Positions 1 to 8,246 of a DNA stretch of 27,055 nt are shown one piece after another. Positions within the stretch are counted from its first letter, which is position 1, and each line of letters starts with the position of its first letter. The notes beneath the pieces were generated by a model, which saw nothing but the letters and a program-made list of their open reading frames with translations, was not told the origin of the DNA and did not search any database. The position numbers and the translations under genes were made by a program. The DNA is taken from contig CAKQEI010000034.1 in assembly GCA_934230115.1 (NCBI GenBank), positions 1 through 27,055 on the forward strand. The letters are read 5' to 3'. Origin of the DNA: an uncultured Prevotella sp. GTDB taxonomy: Bacteria > Bacteroidota > Bacteroidia > Bacteroidales > Bacteroidaceae.

Positions 1-28
1 TTCCCGTAATCTGACAAATTTTCGACAT
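1..28 (-). CDS. rpmB: 50S ribosomal protein L28, N-terminal fragment at window edge
   Basis: The minus strand starts with ATG at 26-28 and reads MSKICQITG before the window ends. This is the characteristic N-terminus of L28 in Bacteroidetes, a protein of the large ribosomal subunit. Only nine codons are visible, so the call rests on that short match together with an appropriately placed promoter box at 80-87. The remainder of the gene, and probably rpmG after it, would lie beyond the left edge. Confidence 0.75.
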
Positions 29-79
29 TTCTATCTGCTTTTTTGTATTCGTTTTTTGATACCTATTCCAAACAGGATG

Positions 80-87
80 CAAAATTA
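80..87 (-). promoter_or_regulatory. -7 promoter box for rpmB
   Basis: On the minus strand this reads TAATTTTG, matching the Bacteroidetes sigma-ABfr -7 consensus TAnnTTTG. It lies about 50 bases upstream of the L28 start codon, in the gap after the cinA-type gene ends. This suggests that the ribosomal genes have their own promoter. No convincing -33 element was confirmed. Confidence 0.5.
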
Positions 88-167
88 ACGGGTTTTTCTG
101 AGACTGCAAAACATTCCACTAAATAATATTATATATTTAATACTTTTTTAGCTTTATAGACTCATTT

Positions 168-707
168 TTACTCATTTAGAGGTATAATCGGGGCTTTTCC
201 CTCCTGTTTCGCCTTGGGTGCGTGCTCCTTAAGGAAGTTGATGAACATCTGCAAGGCCTTTGTTGTGGCAATGGCAAGATTGATGTCGCGTCCGAAATCC
301 TCTGTGAGCTTCATAGTCACGATGTTCTCACGATTGCCGCAGGCAAGCCATATAGTGCCAACTGGTATTTCGGCTGTGCCGCCGCCAGGACCTGCTGTTC
401 CTGTGGAAGCAATGGCGAAGTCGACGTCAAGGGCGTCGAGCGCACCACTTACCATAGCCTTAGCCACATCCTCGCAGACGGCAGTCTTCTCCTCGAGCAG
501 CTGGTGGTCGACAGCAAGCAGACGCTCCTTTATCTCGTTGGTGTAAGAGATTATGCCACCCTTGAAATAGGTAGAAGCACCAGGAACTGCTATTATCGAC
601 TCTGCTATGCGTCCTCCCGTGCAGCTCTCTGCCGAGCCTACGGTGAGTCCTGATTCGTAGAGATATTGCTGAATCTCACGACTAAGTACTTTCTTTTCAA
701 ACTCCAT
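168..707 (-). CDS. pncC: Nicotinamide-nucleotide amidase (CinA C-terminal domain protein)
   Basis: This 179-residue protein is a stand-alone CinA C-terminal domain. The family hydrolyses nicotinamide mononucleotide to nicotinic acid mononucleotide and ammonia, recycling the pyridine nucleotide pool in the cytoplasm. Visible family motifs are SAESCTGG at residues 25-32, the SYTNEIK segment at 54-60 carrying the conserved Tyr/Lys pair, and STGTAGPGG at 101-109. The length is slightly above the usual 160 because of a Lys/Pro-rich C-terminal tail. The N-terminal molybdopterin-binding-like domain of full-length CinA is absent, which is normal for the PncC form. It lies 46 bases downstream of tsaD on the same strand and is probably the last gene of that transcription unit. 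Confidence 0.92.
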   Translation of the reverse strand: MEFEKKVLSREIQQYLYESGLTVGSAESCTGGRIAESIIAVPGASTYFKGGIISYTNEIKERLLAVDHQLLEEKTAVCEDVAKAMVSGALDALDVDFAIASTGTAGPGGGTAEIPVGTIWLACGNRENIVTMKLTEDFGRDINLAIATTKALQMFINFLKEHAPKAKQEGKAPIIPLNE

Positions 708-753
708 GTTTTTCTATTTTTTTGCTTTGTGAATAATTTTGTAAGGTCTCCCA

Positions 754-1767
754 CTACTTGAACGTCACCTTGCTGAACGCAGGCTTGTCGATAGAGCAGA
801 AGTCCTTGTCAAGAAACTTATAATAGCCCGTCACGCCTATCATGGCGGCGTTGTCGGTGGTGTAGCTGAACTTGGGGATATATATGGTCCATCCATAACG
901 CTTGGCGTGGTCGTGGAAGGCGTTGCGCAATCCGTTGTTGGCCGACACTCCTCCTGCCACAGCCACGTGATTTATGCCAGTCTGCTTTACGGCAAGGCGC
1001 AACTTCTTCATCAATATGTCGACAATAGTGTGCTCCAAGCTTGCCGCAAGGTCGTTCTTGTGATGCTCTATGAAGTCGGGGTCGTCCTGAATCCATTTGC
1101 GCAGACTGTAGAGGAACGAAGTCTTAAGTCCGCTGAAACTATAGTCAAGTCCAGGGATGTGCGGCTCCGAGAACTTATAGGCAAGCGGATTGCCCTGGCG
1201 AGCCAGACGGTCGATGATAGGACCTCCGGGATAGCCCAACCCCATCACCTTCGAGCATTTGTCGATAGCCTCGCCTGCCGCGTCGTCGATAGTCTGTCCG
1301 AGCACCTCCATGTCGTTGTAGGCGTTCACCTTCACTATCTGCGAGTTGCCGCCAGACACAAGCAGACAGAGGAAGGGGAACGGGGGTGTCGTGTCCTCTG
1401 GCTTCTCCTTTATGAAGTGTGCCATGACATGGCCCTGCAGGTGGTTTACGTCGATCATGGGGATTCCGAGGCTGCGGGCAAATCCCTTGGTGAAGCTCAC
1501 GCCTACAAGCAGCGAGCCCATGAGTCCCGGACCGCGTGTGAAGGCCACAGCCGACAACTGCTCCTTGGTAATGCCCGCACGCTTCAAGGCTGCACTCACC
1601 ACGGGCACAATGTTCTGCTGATGGGCGCGTGAGGCAAGCTCAGGCACCACTCCACCATACTCATGATGAACCTCCTGCGAAGCCGTCACGTTGCTCAGCA
1701 ATATATTGTCTTTAAGCACCGCTGCGCTTGTGTCGTCGCAGCTGCTCTCAATACCTAATATGTACAT
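754..1767 (-). CDS. tsaD: tRNA N6-adenosine threonylcarbamoyltransferase TsaD
   Basis: TsaD transfers the threonylcarbamoyl group from threonylcarbamoyl-AMP to A37 of tRNAs that read ANN codons, acting in the cytoplasm with TsaB and TsaE. The 337-residue protein has the usual length. It opens with the ASKHA nucleotide-binding motif MYILGIESSCDDTSAA. The metal-binding HLQGH sequence (His109, His113) is present, as is the late DNAAMIG motif with Asp305. LVSGGNSQ and the Gly-rich VAGGVSANNGLR segment are also typical. It follows map on the minus strand after a 108-base repeat-containing gap and precedes the pncC gene. The ATG start at 1767 directly begins the conserved N-terminus, so the start is secure. 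Confidence 0.97.
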   Translation of the reverse strand: MYILGIESSCDDTSAAVLKDNILLSNVTASQEVHHEYGGVVPELASRAHQQNIVPVVSAALKRAGITKEQLSAVAFTRGPGLMGSLLVGVSFTKGFARSLGIPMIDVNHLQGHVMAHFIKEKPEDTTPPFPFLCLLVSGGNSQIVKVNAYNDMEVLGQTIDDAAGEAIDKCSKVMGLGYPGGPIIDRLARQGNPLAYKFSEPHIPGLDYSFSGLKTSFLYSLRKWIQDDPDFIEHHKNDLAASLEHTIVDILMKKLRLAVKQTGINHVAVAGGVSANNGLRNAFHDHAKRYGWTIYIPKFSYTTDNAAMIGVTGYYKFLDKDFCSIDKPAFSKVTFK

Positions 1768-1785
1768 TTCTTCCGAATTTTAATT

Positions 1786-1877
1786 GTTAAGTGTTAAGTA
1801 TTAAATGTTAAGTGTTAAATGTTAAATGTTATGTCAGCAGATTAAAACTCAACATTTAAAACTCAACATTTAACATT
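1786..1877. repeat. Heptamer tandem repeat and inverted repeat between map and tsaD
   Basis: Positions 1786-1834 hold seven degenerate heptamers of the GTTAAGT/GTTAAAT type. Positions 1845-1858 and 1859-1872 are two exact copies of AAACTCAACATTTA. The 13-mer AATGTTAAATGTT at 1818-1830 is perfectly complementary to AACATTTAACATT at 1865-1877, giving a stem with a 34-base loop. The right arm overlaps the stop codon of map. It may end transcription after map, stabilise the message, or be a spreading intergenic repeat. The sequence alone does not decide this. Confidence 0.7.
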
Positions 1878-2739
1878 AATAAGTCAATACCTCAACGCCG
1901 TGCTCAGTCATCAAGAGAGTGTGCTCCCATTGGGCGCTTGGCTTCTCGTCGCCAGTAATAACCTCCCATCCGTATTCGTCGTCGGCATCAATAAACACTT
2001 TCCATGTGCCCATGTTAACCATAGGCTCAATGGTGAATACCATGCCTGGCACAAGCAACATGCCCGTGCCTTTATGACCATAGTGCATCACATCGGGCTT
2101 CTCGTGGAACTTCAAGCCTACTCCATGACCGCATAAGTCGCGCACGATGCCATAGTGATATTTGTCGGCATGCTTCTGGATGGCATGGCCTATGTCGCCC
2201 ACAAAGCTGTAGGGCTTGGCAGCCTCCATACCTATCTCCAGACACTCCTTAGCAACACGCACAAGCTGCTCCTTCTCGGGAGTTGTCTTGCCTATGATAA
2301 ACATACGCGAAGCGTCGGCATAATAGCCATCGAGAATAGTTGTGAAGTCCACATTCACGATGTCGCCCTCCTCAAGGACATCCTCCTCCTTAGGAATGCC
2401 ATGACACACCACCTCGTTGATGCTTGTGCACACACTCTTGGGGAAACCCTCGTAGTTGAGACAAGCAGGTATGGCACCATGCGATGTGCAATAGTCGTAG
2501 CAAATTTGGTCAATCTCGAGAGTGCTCATTCCTGCATGAATATGCTTGGCCACCTCGTCGAGCACACCAGTATTCACCACACCGCTGCGGCGAATGCCCT
2601 CTATCTGCTCAGGAGTCTTGATAAGGTCGCGCGACGGCACCTCTTTGCCTTTGTTCTCCCAATACATCACTTTCTTGTCAAGTTCGGTTGGCTCCTGTCC
2701 CGGAAGACAATGCCAAACTCTCTTTCTTTTGAATACCAT
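1876..2739 (-). CDS. map: Type I methionine aminopeptidase with N-terminal extension
   Basis: This cytoplasmic metalloprotease removes the initiator methionine from nascent proteins. All five metal ligands of the pita-bread fold are identifiable: Asp131 (VNVDF), Asp142 (YYADASRMF), His205 (CGHGVG), Glu238 (FTIEPM) and Glu272 (WEHT). The catalytic fold begins near residue 40. The first 40 residues (VFKRKRVWHCLPGQEP onward) are a short basic extension absent from the E. coli enzyme, so the protein is 287 rather than about 264 residues. The gene starts 23 bases after the metH stop, so the two are likely co-transcribed. The stop codon lies within the inverted repeat described at 1786-1877. Confidence 0.95.
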   Translation of the reverse strand: MVFKRKRVWHCLPGQEPTELDKKVMYWENKGKEVPSRDLIKTPEQIEGIRRSGVVNTGVLDEVAKHIHAGMSTLEIDQICYDYCTSHGAIPACLNYEGFPKSVCTSINEVVCHGIPKEEDVLEEGDIVNVDFTTILDGYYADASRMFIIGKTTPEKEQLVRVAKECLEIGMEAAKPYSFVGDIGHAIQKHADKYHYGIVRDLCGHGVGLKFHEKPDVMHYGHKGTGMLLVPGMVFTIEPMVNMGTWKVFIDADDEYGWEVITGDEKPSAQWEHTLLMTEHGVEVLTY

Positions 2740-2762
2740 GTTGTTAAATATTTTTATTCTTT

Positions 2763-5528
2763 TCAGAAAAGTTCCAATTTATTCTTTCTTGCCTCGTCAA
2801 GCGAAGACAGTTTCTGCTGATGAGCCGCATACTCCTCGCGAAGCTTGGCGTAACGTTCTTTCAGCTCTGCCTCGAATGCCCTGCGGTCTTCGGGGTTCAT
2901 CAGTCGTTGGGCAATCATAGGATTCTGCGCGGCATCCTTCACCCACACCACTATACCTTTATATATAGGAGCAATCTTCAGAGCCACGTGCATCTCGGAT
3001 GTTGTGGCTCCGCCCACCATAATAGGAATCTGCAATCCGGCATGTTCAAACTCAGTAGCCACGTTCACCATCTCCTCAAGGCTCGGAGTGATAAGACCGC
3101 TAAGTCCCACCATGTCCACCTTTTCCTCGATAGCCTTCTTCAGTATCTGCTCAGCCGGCACCATCACTCCGAGGTCAATCACCTCGTAGTTGTTGCACGA
3201 CATAACCACATCCACAATATTCTTGCCAATGTCATGAACGTCGCCTTTCACAGTAGCCATGAGCACCTTGCCAGACGACGAGCCACCCTCCTTCTTGTCA
3301 GCCTCGATATATGGCTGCAGTATTGCCACAGCCTTCTTCATGGTTCGGGCTGTCTTCACCACCTGCGGCAAGAACATCTTTCCGCAGCCGAAAAGCTCGC
3401 CCACCTTATTCATGCCGTCCATAAGCGGACCCTCGATGATATCCACAGCCTTAGGATAGATGGCGAGAGCATCCTTGATGTCCTCCTCCATATAGTCGGC
3501 AATACCTTTCTGCAGGGCTGTGGCAAGACGTGCGGCCACATCAGCCTTGCGCCATTCAGGTTCGGCGTTGCTTTGTGCCGAGACGGAACCAGGAGCCGTA
3601 CCATTCTTCAAAGCCTCCTGCTTCTGCTTAATCTGGTCGGCAAGCTCTATGAGTCGTTCCGACGCATCCTTCTTTCTGTTGAGCACCACATCCTCGATAA
3701 TCTCAAGTTGGTCGGCAGGAATGTCGTCGTAGGTAACCTTGGTTGCGGGATTCACAATACCGAAGTCCATTCCCTTGCCAATGGCATGATAAAGGAATAC
3801 GGAGTGCATAGCCTCGCGAATATAGTTATTGCCACGGAACGAGAACGAGAGGTTGCTCACGCCACCGCTCACATGCGCTCCAGGCAAGTTTGTCTTTATC
3901 CAGTCGACGGCACGTATGAAGTCGACGGCATAGTTGTCGTGCTCCTCCATACCTGTGGCAATGGCAAGCACATTAGGGTCGAAGATTATGTCGAGCGGAT
4001 TCATACCTACTTTCTCGGTAAGAAGCTTATAGGCACGACCAGCTATCTCTATCCTCCGTTCATAAGTAGTGGCCTGACCTATCTCGTCAAAGCACATCAC
4101 CACCACAGCAGCACCATATCGCATCACGTCGCGGGCATGACTCAGAAACACCTCCTCACCCTCTTTCAACGAGATAGAATTCACGATGCACTTGCCCTGC
4201 ACACATTGCAGTCCGGCAGTTATCACGTCCCACTTCGACGAGTCAATCATTACCGGCACCTTCGCAATATCAGGTTCCGAGGCTATGATATTTAGGAATG
4301 TGCGCATCTCCTCGCGGGCGTCGAGCAATCCGTCGTCCATATTCACGTCGATTACCAAGGCTCCGTCGGCCACCTGCTTGCGTGCTATGCTCACAGCCTC
4401 ATCGTAGTTCTTCTCCTTAATAAGGCGCAGGAACTTGCGCGAGCCAGCAACGTTGCATCGCTCGCCCACGTTGACAAAGCGCACATCAGGCGTGACGTCG
4501 AGCAGTTCCAGTCCACTCAACCACATAGTCTGAGGCTTGGGTTGCGGCACATGCGGCTTCTTGCCCTCGGCAATAGGCACATATTTGGCGATAAACTTCT
4601 CCGTGGTTCCGCAACATCCTCCTATGATGTTCACGAGTCCTTCATCAACAAACTCCTGTATCTGTGGAGCCATCGACTCTGGCGTTTCATCGTATGCGCC
4701 AAGACTGTTAGGTAGACCGGCATTGGGATAAGCACTAATATAATAAGGTGCGCGATGGGCAAGTTGCTTGAGAAAAGGCTTCATCTGGTCGGCGCCAAAC
4801 GAGCAGTTCAGACCGATAGAGAATATAGGGTAGCTGCTCACACTTGCAAGCACAGCATCGAGAGTCTGTCCGCTCAAGGTGCGTCCTGCAAGGTCGCTCA
4901 CGGTGATGCTAAGCATTATAGGCAGTTGCTTGCCCATGCGTCTGCCCACTTCCATAGTTGCGTCGATGGCAGCCTTAGCATTAAGCGTGTCGAACACAGT
5001 CTCAATGAGCACAGCATCCACTCCACCCTCTGCCAACGCCTCAATCTGCTCCACATAGTCGGTGTAGAGAGTAAGGTAGTCGAGGTCGCGTGCGGCAGGG
5101 TTGCTCACGTCGGGACTCATTGAGCAGGTCTTGTTGGTAGGTCCCACCGAGCCAGCCACAAATCGTGGCTTGTCGTCGGTGGAGAATTCGTCGGCAGCCT
5201 TTCGTGCCAGCCGTGCTCCCTCAAGAGCCATAGTTCTTGCAGCATCCTCAAGATGATAGTCTGCCTGACTGATACGTTGCGAGCTGAATGTGTTGGTTGA
5301 GATAATGTCTGCACCAGCCTCAAGGTATTTGCGGTGGATATCGTCAACAACGTCTGGTCGTGTGATATTGAGCATATCGTTGTTGCCCTTCATCATTCCC
5401 GGAGTCTTGCGATAGCGGTATCCGCGGTAATCCTCCTCCTCAAGTCCATACTGCTGAATCATGGTGCCCATCGCACCATCGAGTATTAGTATCCTGTCCT
5501 TTGCAGCTTCTGTTATAGTCTTCGTCAT
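2763..5528 (-). CDS. metH: Cobalamin-dependent methionine synthase, without the reactivation domain
   Basis: MetH transfers a methyl group from 5-methyltetrahydrofolate through methylcobalamin to homocysteine. In order, the protein has a homocysteine-binding domain (about 1-330) with zinc-ligand motifs LNCSFGA and GGCCGTT, a pterin-binding domain (about 345-610), a cobalamin cap (about 665-750) and a B12-binding domain. The last contains GDVHDIGKN at 762-770, with His765 as the expected lower axial cobalt ligand. It ends at residue 921 in a charged helix. The C-terminal AdoMet reactivation domain of the roughly 1230-residue E. coli enzyme is missing, and the stop is clean, so this looks like a natural short form. 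It starts 9 bases after smpB, with no cobalamin riboswitch in between. Confidence 0.95.
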   Translation of the reverse strand: MTKTITEAAKDRILILDGAMGTMIQQYGLEEEDYRGYRYRKTPGMMKGNNDMLNITRPDVVDDIHRKYLEAGADIISTNTFSSQRISQADYHLEDAARTMALEGARLARKAADEFSTDDKPRFVAGSVGPTNKTCSMSPDVSNPAARDLDYLTLYTDYVEQIEALAEGGVDAVLIETVFDTLNAKAAIDATMEVGRRMGKQLPIMLSITVSDLAGRTLSGQTLDAVLASVSSYPIFSIGLNCSFGADQMKPFLKQLAHRAPYYISAYPNAGLPNSLGAYDETPESMAPQIQEFVDEGLVNIIGGCCGTTEKFIAKYVPIAEGKKPHVPQPKPQTMWLSGLELLDVTPDVRFVNVGERCNVAGSRKFLRLIKEKNYDEAVSIARKQVADGALVIDVNMDDGLLDAREEMRTFLNIIASEPDIAKVPVMIDSSKWDVITAGLQCVQGKCIVNSISLKEGEEVFLSHARDVMRYGAAVVVMCFDEIGQATTYERRIEIAGRAYKLLTEKVGMNPLDIIFDPNVLAIATGMEEHDNYAVDFIRAVDWIKTNLPGAHVSGGVSNLSFSFRGNNYIREAMHSVFLYHAIGKGMDFGIVNPATKVTYDDIPADQLEIIEDVVLNRKKDASERLIELADQIKQKQEALKNGTAPGSVSAQSNAEPEWRKADVAARLATALQKGIADYMEEDIKDALAIYPKAVDIIEGPLMDGMNKVGELFGCGKMFLPQVVKTARTMKKAVAILQPYIEADKKEGGSSSGKVLMATVKGDVHDIGKNIVDVVMSCNNYEVIDLGVMVPAEQILKKAIEEKVDMVGLSGLITPSLEEMVNVATEFEHAGLQIPIMVGGATTSEMHVALKIAPIYKGIVVWVKDAAQNPMIAQRLMNPEDRRAFEAELKERYAKLREEYAAHQQKLSSLDEARKNKLELF

Positions 5529-5537
5529 CTATCAAAT

Positions 5538-6017
5538 TTAATAGTTCTTCATTGCCCTATCCATCTCTCTTCTGTCTTCCTTCTCCTTCAGCGTCTGTCG
5601 CTTGTCGTATTCCTTCTTGCCTCGGCACAGGGCAATGTTCACCTTAGCCCTTCCGTGGTCGTCGATGAACACGAGCGTGGGCACAATGGTGTAGCCAGGC
5701 TGCTTTGTGGCATCCTCGAGCTTATAAATCTCGCGCTTGTTGAGCAGCAGCTTGCGGTCGCGTCGTGCCTCATGGTTGCTGAACGAGCCGTAGAAGTAGG
5801 GCGATATGTTCATACCCTTCACCCACACCTCGTGGTTGTTGATATAGCAGAAAGTGTCTACCAGACTCGCCTTTCCGAGTCTTATCGACTTAATCTCGGT
5901 GCCGGTGAGCACAATGCCAGCCGTGAATGTCTCCACAAAGAAGTATTCAAACGAGGCCTTCTTGTTCTTTATGTTCACCGGGCTTTTCTTTCTCTTCAGT
6001 TCCTGTTCCTTGTTCAT
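5538..6017 (-). CDS. smpB: SsrA-binding protein SmpB
   Basis: SmpB binds tmRNA and delivers it to ribosomes stalled on messages without stop codons, for trans-translation. The 159-residue protein has the family's usual size and shows the beta-barrel core beginning with [19 protein letters not shown], then [25 protein letters not shown] and the basic, disordered C-terminal tail ([17 protein letters not shown]). It sits between the DUF4375 gene (42-base gap) and metH (9-base gap), all on the minus strand. No tmRNA gene was recognised in this window. Confidence 0.96.
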   Translation of the reverse strand: MNKEQELKRKKSPVNIKNKKASFEYFFVETFTAGIVLTGTEIKSIRLGKASLVDTFCYINNHEVWVKGMNISPYFYGSFSNHEARRDRKLLLNKREIYKLEDATKQPGYTIVPTLVFIDDHGRAKVNIALCRGKKEYDKRQTLKEKEDRREMDRAMKNY

Positions 6018-6059
6018 AATCCTAATGGTTGAAGCATGGCGGAGCGTACTCTTTTGATG

Positions 6060-6566
6060 TTACTGCTCCACCACCACAAATTCATCAATATGCTCATCCA
6101 CATAGTGAGCCACTTCGGAAGTCCACTCCTCCTCATTCTCCACAAACTCGTCGTCGTAGTCGTCAAACTCCGAGTACTGTTCAAACATAGCCATAAACTC
6201 GTCGTCCGAGCAGTCGCGCTGTATCTTGGGTCCGAACTCCTTGTAGAGCTTGCGCACGGAGAAGAGCATCTTGGCAAGATCGCGCAGTCCCCAGTCGCGC
6301 AGCACCTTGGCAAACGGGTTGTCGAAAATGAAACCTCCGTAGCCATTGTAGATGAGTTGCACAAAGCCGCCGTCCATCACCTCCTCGTGCAGGATGTCAT
6401 AAGCCAGCAGCGTTATCTGCGACACGCTCAACTGCTGCATGTTCTCAGCATTAAGTTCGCCGCCAATAGCCTCCTTAGTGGCGTCGATAAACACCTTGAG
6501 GAAAGCGTCCATATCCTGCATTGCCGCCTCACGCAGGGCAGCGTCTTTTACTTTTACCTGTATCAT
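6060..6566 (-). CDS. DUF4375 (DMP19-like) acidic protein
   Basis: This 168-residue protein resembles the DUF4375 family, the fold seen in the Neisseria DNA-mimic protein DMP19. The supporting segment is the helical core around QLSVSQITLLAYDILHEEVMDGGFVQLIYNGYG, which matches the family pattern of a helix followed by 'E-v-x-x-GGF-x-Q-x-x-x-N'. The last 41 residues are strikingly acidic, with about 17 Asp/Glu. No signal peptide or membrane segment is present. It is the first gene of the probable smpB-metH-map unit and has a duplicated -7 box directly upstream. Its role is unknown. DNA mimicry or protein-protein interaction through the acidic surface is inference. Confidence 0.75.
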   Translation of the reverse strand: MIQVKVKDAALREAAMQDMDAFLKVFIDATKEAIGGELNAENMQQLSVSQITLLAYDILHEEVMDGGFVQLIYNGYGGFIFDNPFAKVLRDWGLRDLAKMLFSVRKLYKEFGPKIQRDCSDDEFMAMFEQYSEFDDYDDEFVENEEEWTSEVAHYVDEHIDEFVVVEQ

Positions 6567-6568
6567 AA

Positions 6569-6604
6569 ATGTGCAAAGTTAGTGCATAATGTGCAAAGTT
6601 AGTG
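6569..6604 (-). promoter_or_regulatory. Duplicated -7 promoter box upstream of the DUF4375 gene
   Basis: A 16-base unit, ATGTGCAAAGTTAGTG on the plus strand, occurs exactly at 6569-6584 and again at 6589-6604. On the minus strand each copy contains TAACTTTG, a match to the -7 consensus TAnnTTTG, at 6574-6581 and 6594-6601. The start codon (6564-6566) lies immediately after the proximal copy. The distal box therefore probably serves as the promoter, with the proximal one as an alternative start point or a duplication relic. Confidence 0.55.
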
Positions 6605-6650
6605 GAAATCGAAGACAATACAAAAAATCATTGCATTTATTTTTATTCTT

Positions 6651-7337
6651 CTACATGAATTTCATTTTCACTCCAACCGACAAGCCGAGAATGTCGCTGA
6701 GCTTGATATCCTTCTCCGTGGCGTAGGTGCGCAGGTAGAGGTCGCAGGTGCTCACCTCGTAGAACAGCGTCACGCTCTTGCGCTTGCGCTGCAGCCAATG
6801 CGGAATGTTCCACGTGAGCTGCTGGCCTAAAAACACGTTTATGCGGACCTTGGTGGAGAGGAAGTCGTAGTAGCTGTTGGGGTATCGGCTGGGCTGCGAG
6901 CCCCAGAAGTCGGTGCCGAACACGGTATTGAGATAGATACCTGTGGTGAGCGGCTCGAAGTAGAGGTCCTTGTAGGCTTTCAGCTGCCACGGGCGGAAGG
7001 TCTGCTTGAGCGTCATGGTGAGCTTGCCGTTGCTGGAGTCGTGCTTGGGTATGTAGCCAAGGAGCAGGTGGGTCTCCCATTGCTCGCGCCTGCCGTAGTC
7101 CCAGCCTAATCCCAACGACACCAGTCCCATATTGCCTGCTGTCTGCATTATGGTTTGCGAGGGTATTAGCCGCGACCATCGCAGATAGCGCTTTATCACC
7201 TTGCGCTCATATCGCGTGAGCATGGTGTCGCGGTCGACGGAGTCTCTTATCTGCCTCAGCACCTCGTGCGGATTGTATTGCGCGCTCGCTCCGGCTGAGC
7301 ACAGAAGCAGCAACAGACTAAAAATCAACTTCTTCAT
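6651..7337 (-). CDS. Secreted, probably outer-membrane beta-barrel protein of unknown function
   Basis: The 228-residue product begins with a clear signal peptide (MKKLIFSLLLLLCSAGASA, cleavage before QYNPHE). After a charged helical stretch (about residues 25-60), alternating polar/aromatic strands dominate, for example GLVSLGLGWDYGRREQWETHLLLGY and the end segment LGLSVGVKMKFM, whose final aromatic residue group fits a barrel closing strand. I do not recognise a named family. The start codon overlaps the end of the metallophosphoesterase gene by 20 bases, which suggests translational coupling and a shared envelope role. A function cannot be assigned. Confidence 0.75.
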   Translation of the reverse strand: MKKLIFSLLLLLCSAGASAQYNPHEVLRQIRDSVDRDTMLTRYERKVIKRYLRWSRLIPSQTIMQTAGNMGLVSLGLGWDYGRREQWETHLLLGYIPKHDSSNGKLTMTLKQTFRPWQLKAYKDLYFEPLTTGIYLNTVFGTDFWGSQPSRYPNSYYDFLSTKVRINVFLGQQLTWNIPHWLQRKRKSVTLFYEVSTCDLYLRTYATEKDIKLSDILGLSVGVKMKFM

Positions 7338-8133
7338 AACTGTAGCTGTTGGGAGTGATGGTGAATATAAAGTACTTGCGCTTCACTACGCTGGGCATAC
7401 CGTAATACATCAGTCCGTCGTTGAATAGCTCCTCCTTCTGCACGGCATGGTCGTGACCGTTGATGCAGAACATTGGCTTGAGGAAGTACTGGAGATAATG
7501 TTCGAATGGCTCGGCAATGTTGTTGTTGAACTGGTCGCTGTATGGCCGGGCGTGCATCAGCACCAATGTGCGGTCGAAGCGCAGGCTGTCCTCTTCTGCC
7601 TGCTGGCGTATGTAGTTGAGGTCGGGCACCGATGCCACATAGTCGTACTCTGTGGCGTTGGTGTTGAGGAACACAAACTTCACCCTTCCTGCTATCATGC
7701 TGAAGTTTTTCCGTCCGTATTTCTTGGCGTAATATTCCTCGCCTGTGCCCAGGAAGTCGTGGTTGCCTATCATTGCCACGTAGGGCAGTTGCAGATTGGT
7801 GAGCACGCGGTCGCACCATTCAAACTCCTTGTTTGTGCCCGTATCGGTCAGGTCGCCGCAATGCACCACAAAGTCGAGGCTGTCCTTGCGTCTGTTGATG
7901 TCGCTAACGGCGGCTCGCGCGTCGGCATACCACTGGTGCGAGTCGCTGATGCAGGCAAAGCGCAACGTGTCCTTGCCTTGTGTGGCTTCCTCTATGCGCG
8001 CGATGTTCCTGGCGTTGATATCGGTCTCGCCTTTCACCTTCACATCGTAGGGATGAATGTCGAAGGCTCCACAACCCGACATCATTACTACCGACATTCC
8101 GACAACAAGTTGTTTCACATTTGTTCTCTTCAT
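7318..8133 (-). CDS. Metallophosphoesterase lipoprotein
   Basis: This 271-residue calcineurin-like phosphoesterase carries a lipoprotein signal ending MMSGC (Cys21), so it is probably anchored in the cell envelope. The five metallophosphoesterase motifs are visible: DSH at 64-66, GD at 93-94, GNHD at 123-126, His194 in VLMHARP, and GHDH at 226-229. The family uses a two-metal centre to hydrolyse phosphomono- or diesters. The substrate cannot be read from the sequence. The gene is transcribed divergently from the fimbrial operon and overlaps the following beta-barrel gene by 20 bases. A -7 box lies 29 bases upstream of the start. Confidence 0.88.
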   Translation of the reverse strand: MKRTNVKQLVVGMSVVMMSGCGAFDIHPYDVKVKGETDINARNIARIEEATQGKDTLRFACISDSHQWYADARAAVSDINRRKDSLDFVVHCGDLTDTGTNKEFEWCDRVLTNLQLPYVAMIGNHDFLGTGEEYYAKKYGRKNFSMIAGRVKFVFLNTNATEYDYVASVPDLNYIRQQAEEDSLRFDRTLVLMHARPYSDQFNNNIAEPFEHYLQYFLKPMFCINGHDHAVQKEELFNDGLMYYGMPSVVKRKYFIFTITPNSYSYEEVDF

Positions 8134-8161
8134 ATTAGCGTTGCTTGTTTAATACGAAATG

Positions 8162-8169
8162 CAAATGTA
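8162..8169 (-). promoter_or_regulatory. -7 promoter box for the metallophosphoesterase gene
   Basis: The minus strand reads TACATTTG, a full match to TAnnTTTG, 29 bases upstream of the start codon at 8133. The -33 region, about 19 bases further upstream, is only weakly TTTG-like. The predicted leader is about 20 bases. Confidence 0.5.
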
Positions 8170-8246
8170 GCAAAAACACTTGGAATGGAGAAATAATTGG
8201 GAAAGAAAAAAATCAATCAAAGCTATACATATATTATATAGAGTAC

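Noticed and set aside
222..653. Long plus-strand open frame opposite the pncC gene
   Set aside because: It lies wholly antisense to a gene with clear motifs, and its translation is low in recognisable structure; a shadow frame from biased codon use.
2820..4295. 491-codon plus-strand open frame opposite metH
   Set aside because: The product is His/Leu/Arg-rich with no domain pattern, as expected for the complement of a strongly biased conserved gene.
5529..5537. Cobalamin riboswitch before metH
   Set aside because: Only nine bases separate smpB from metH, leaving no room; nothing similar was seen upstream of the operon.
6643..7179. Minus-strand frame overlapping the barrel protein gene in another frame
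   Set aside because: Composition is dominated by Arg, Gln, His and Pro; the other frame has a signal peptide and barrel strands, so this is its shadow.
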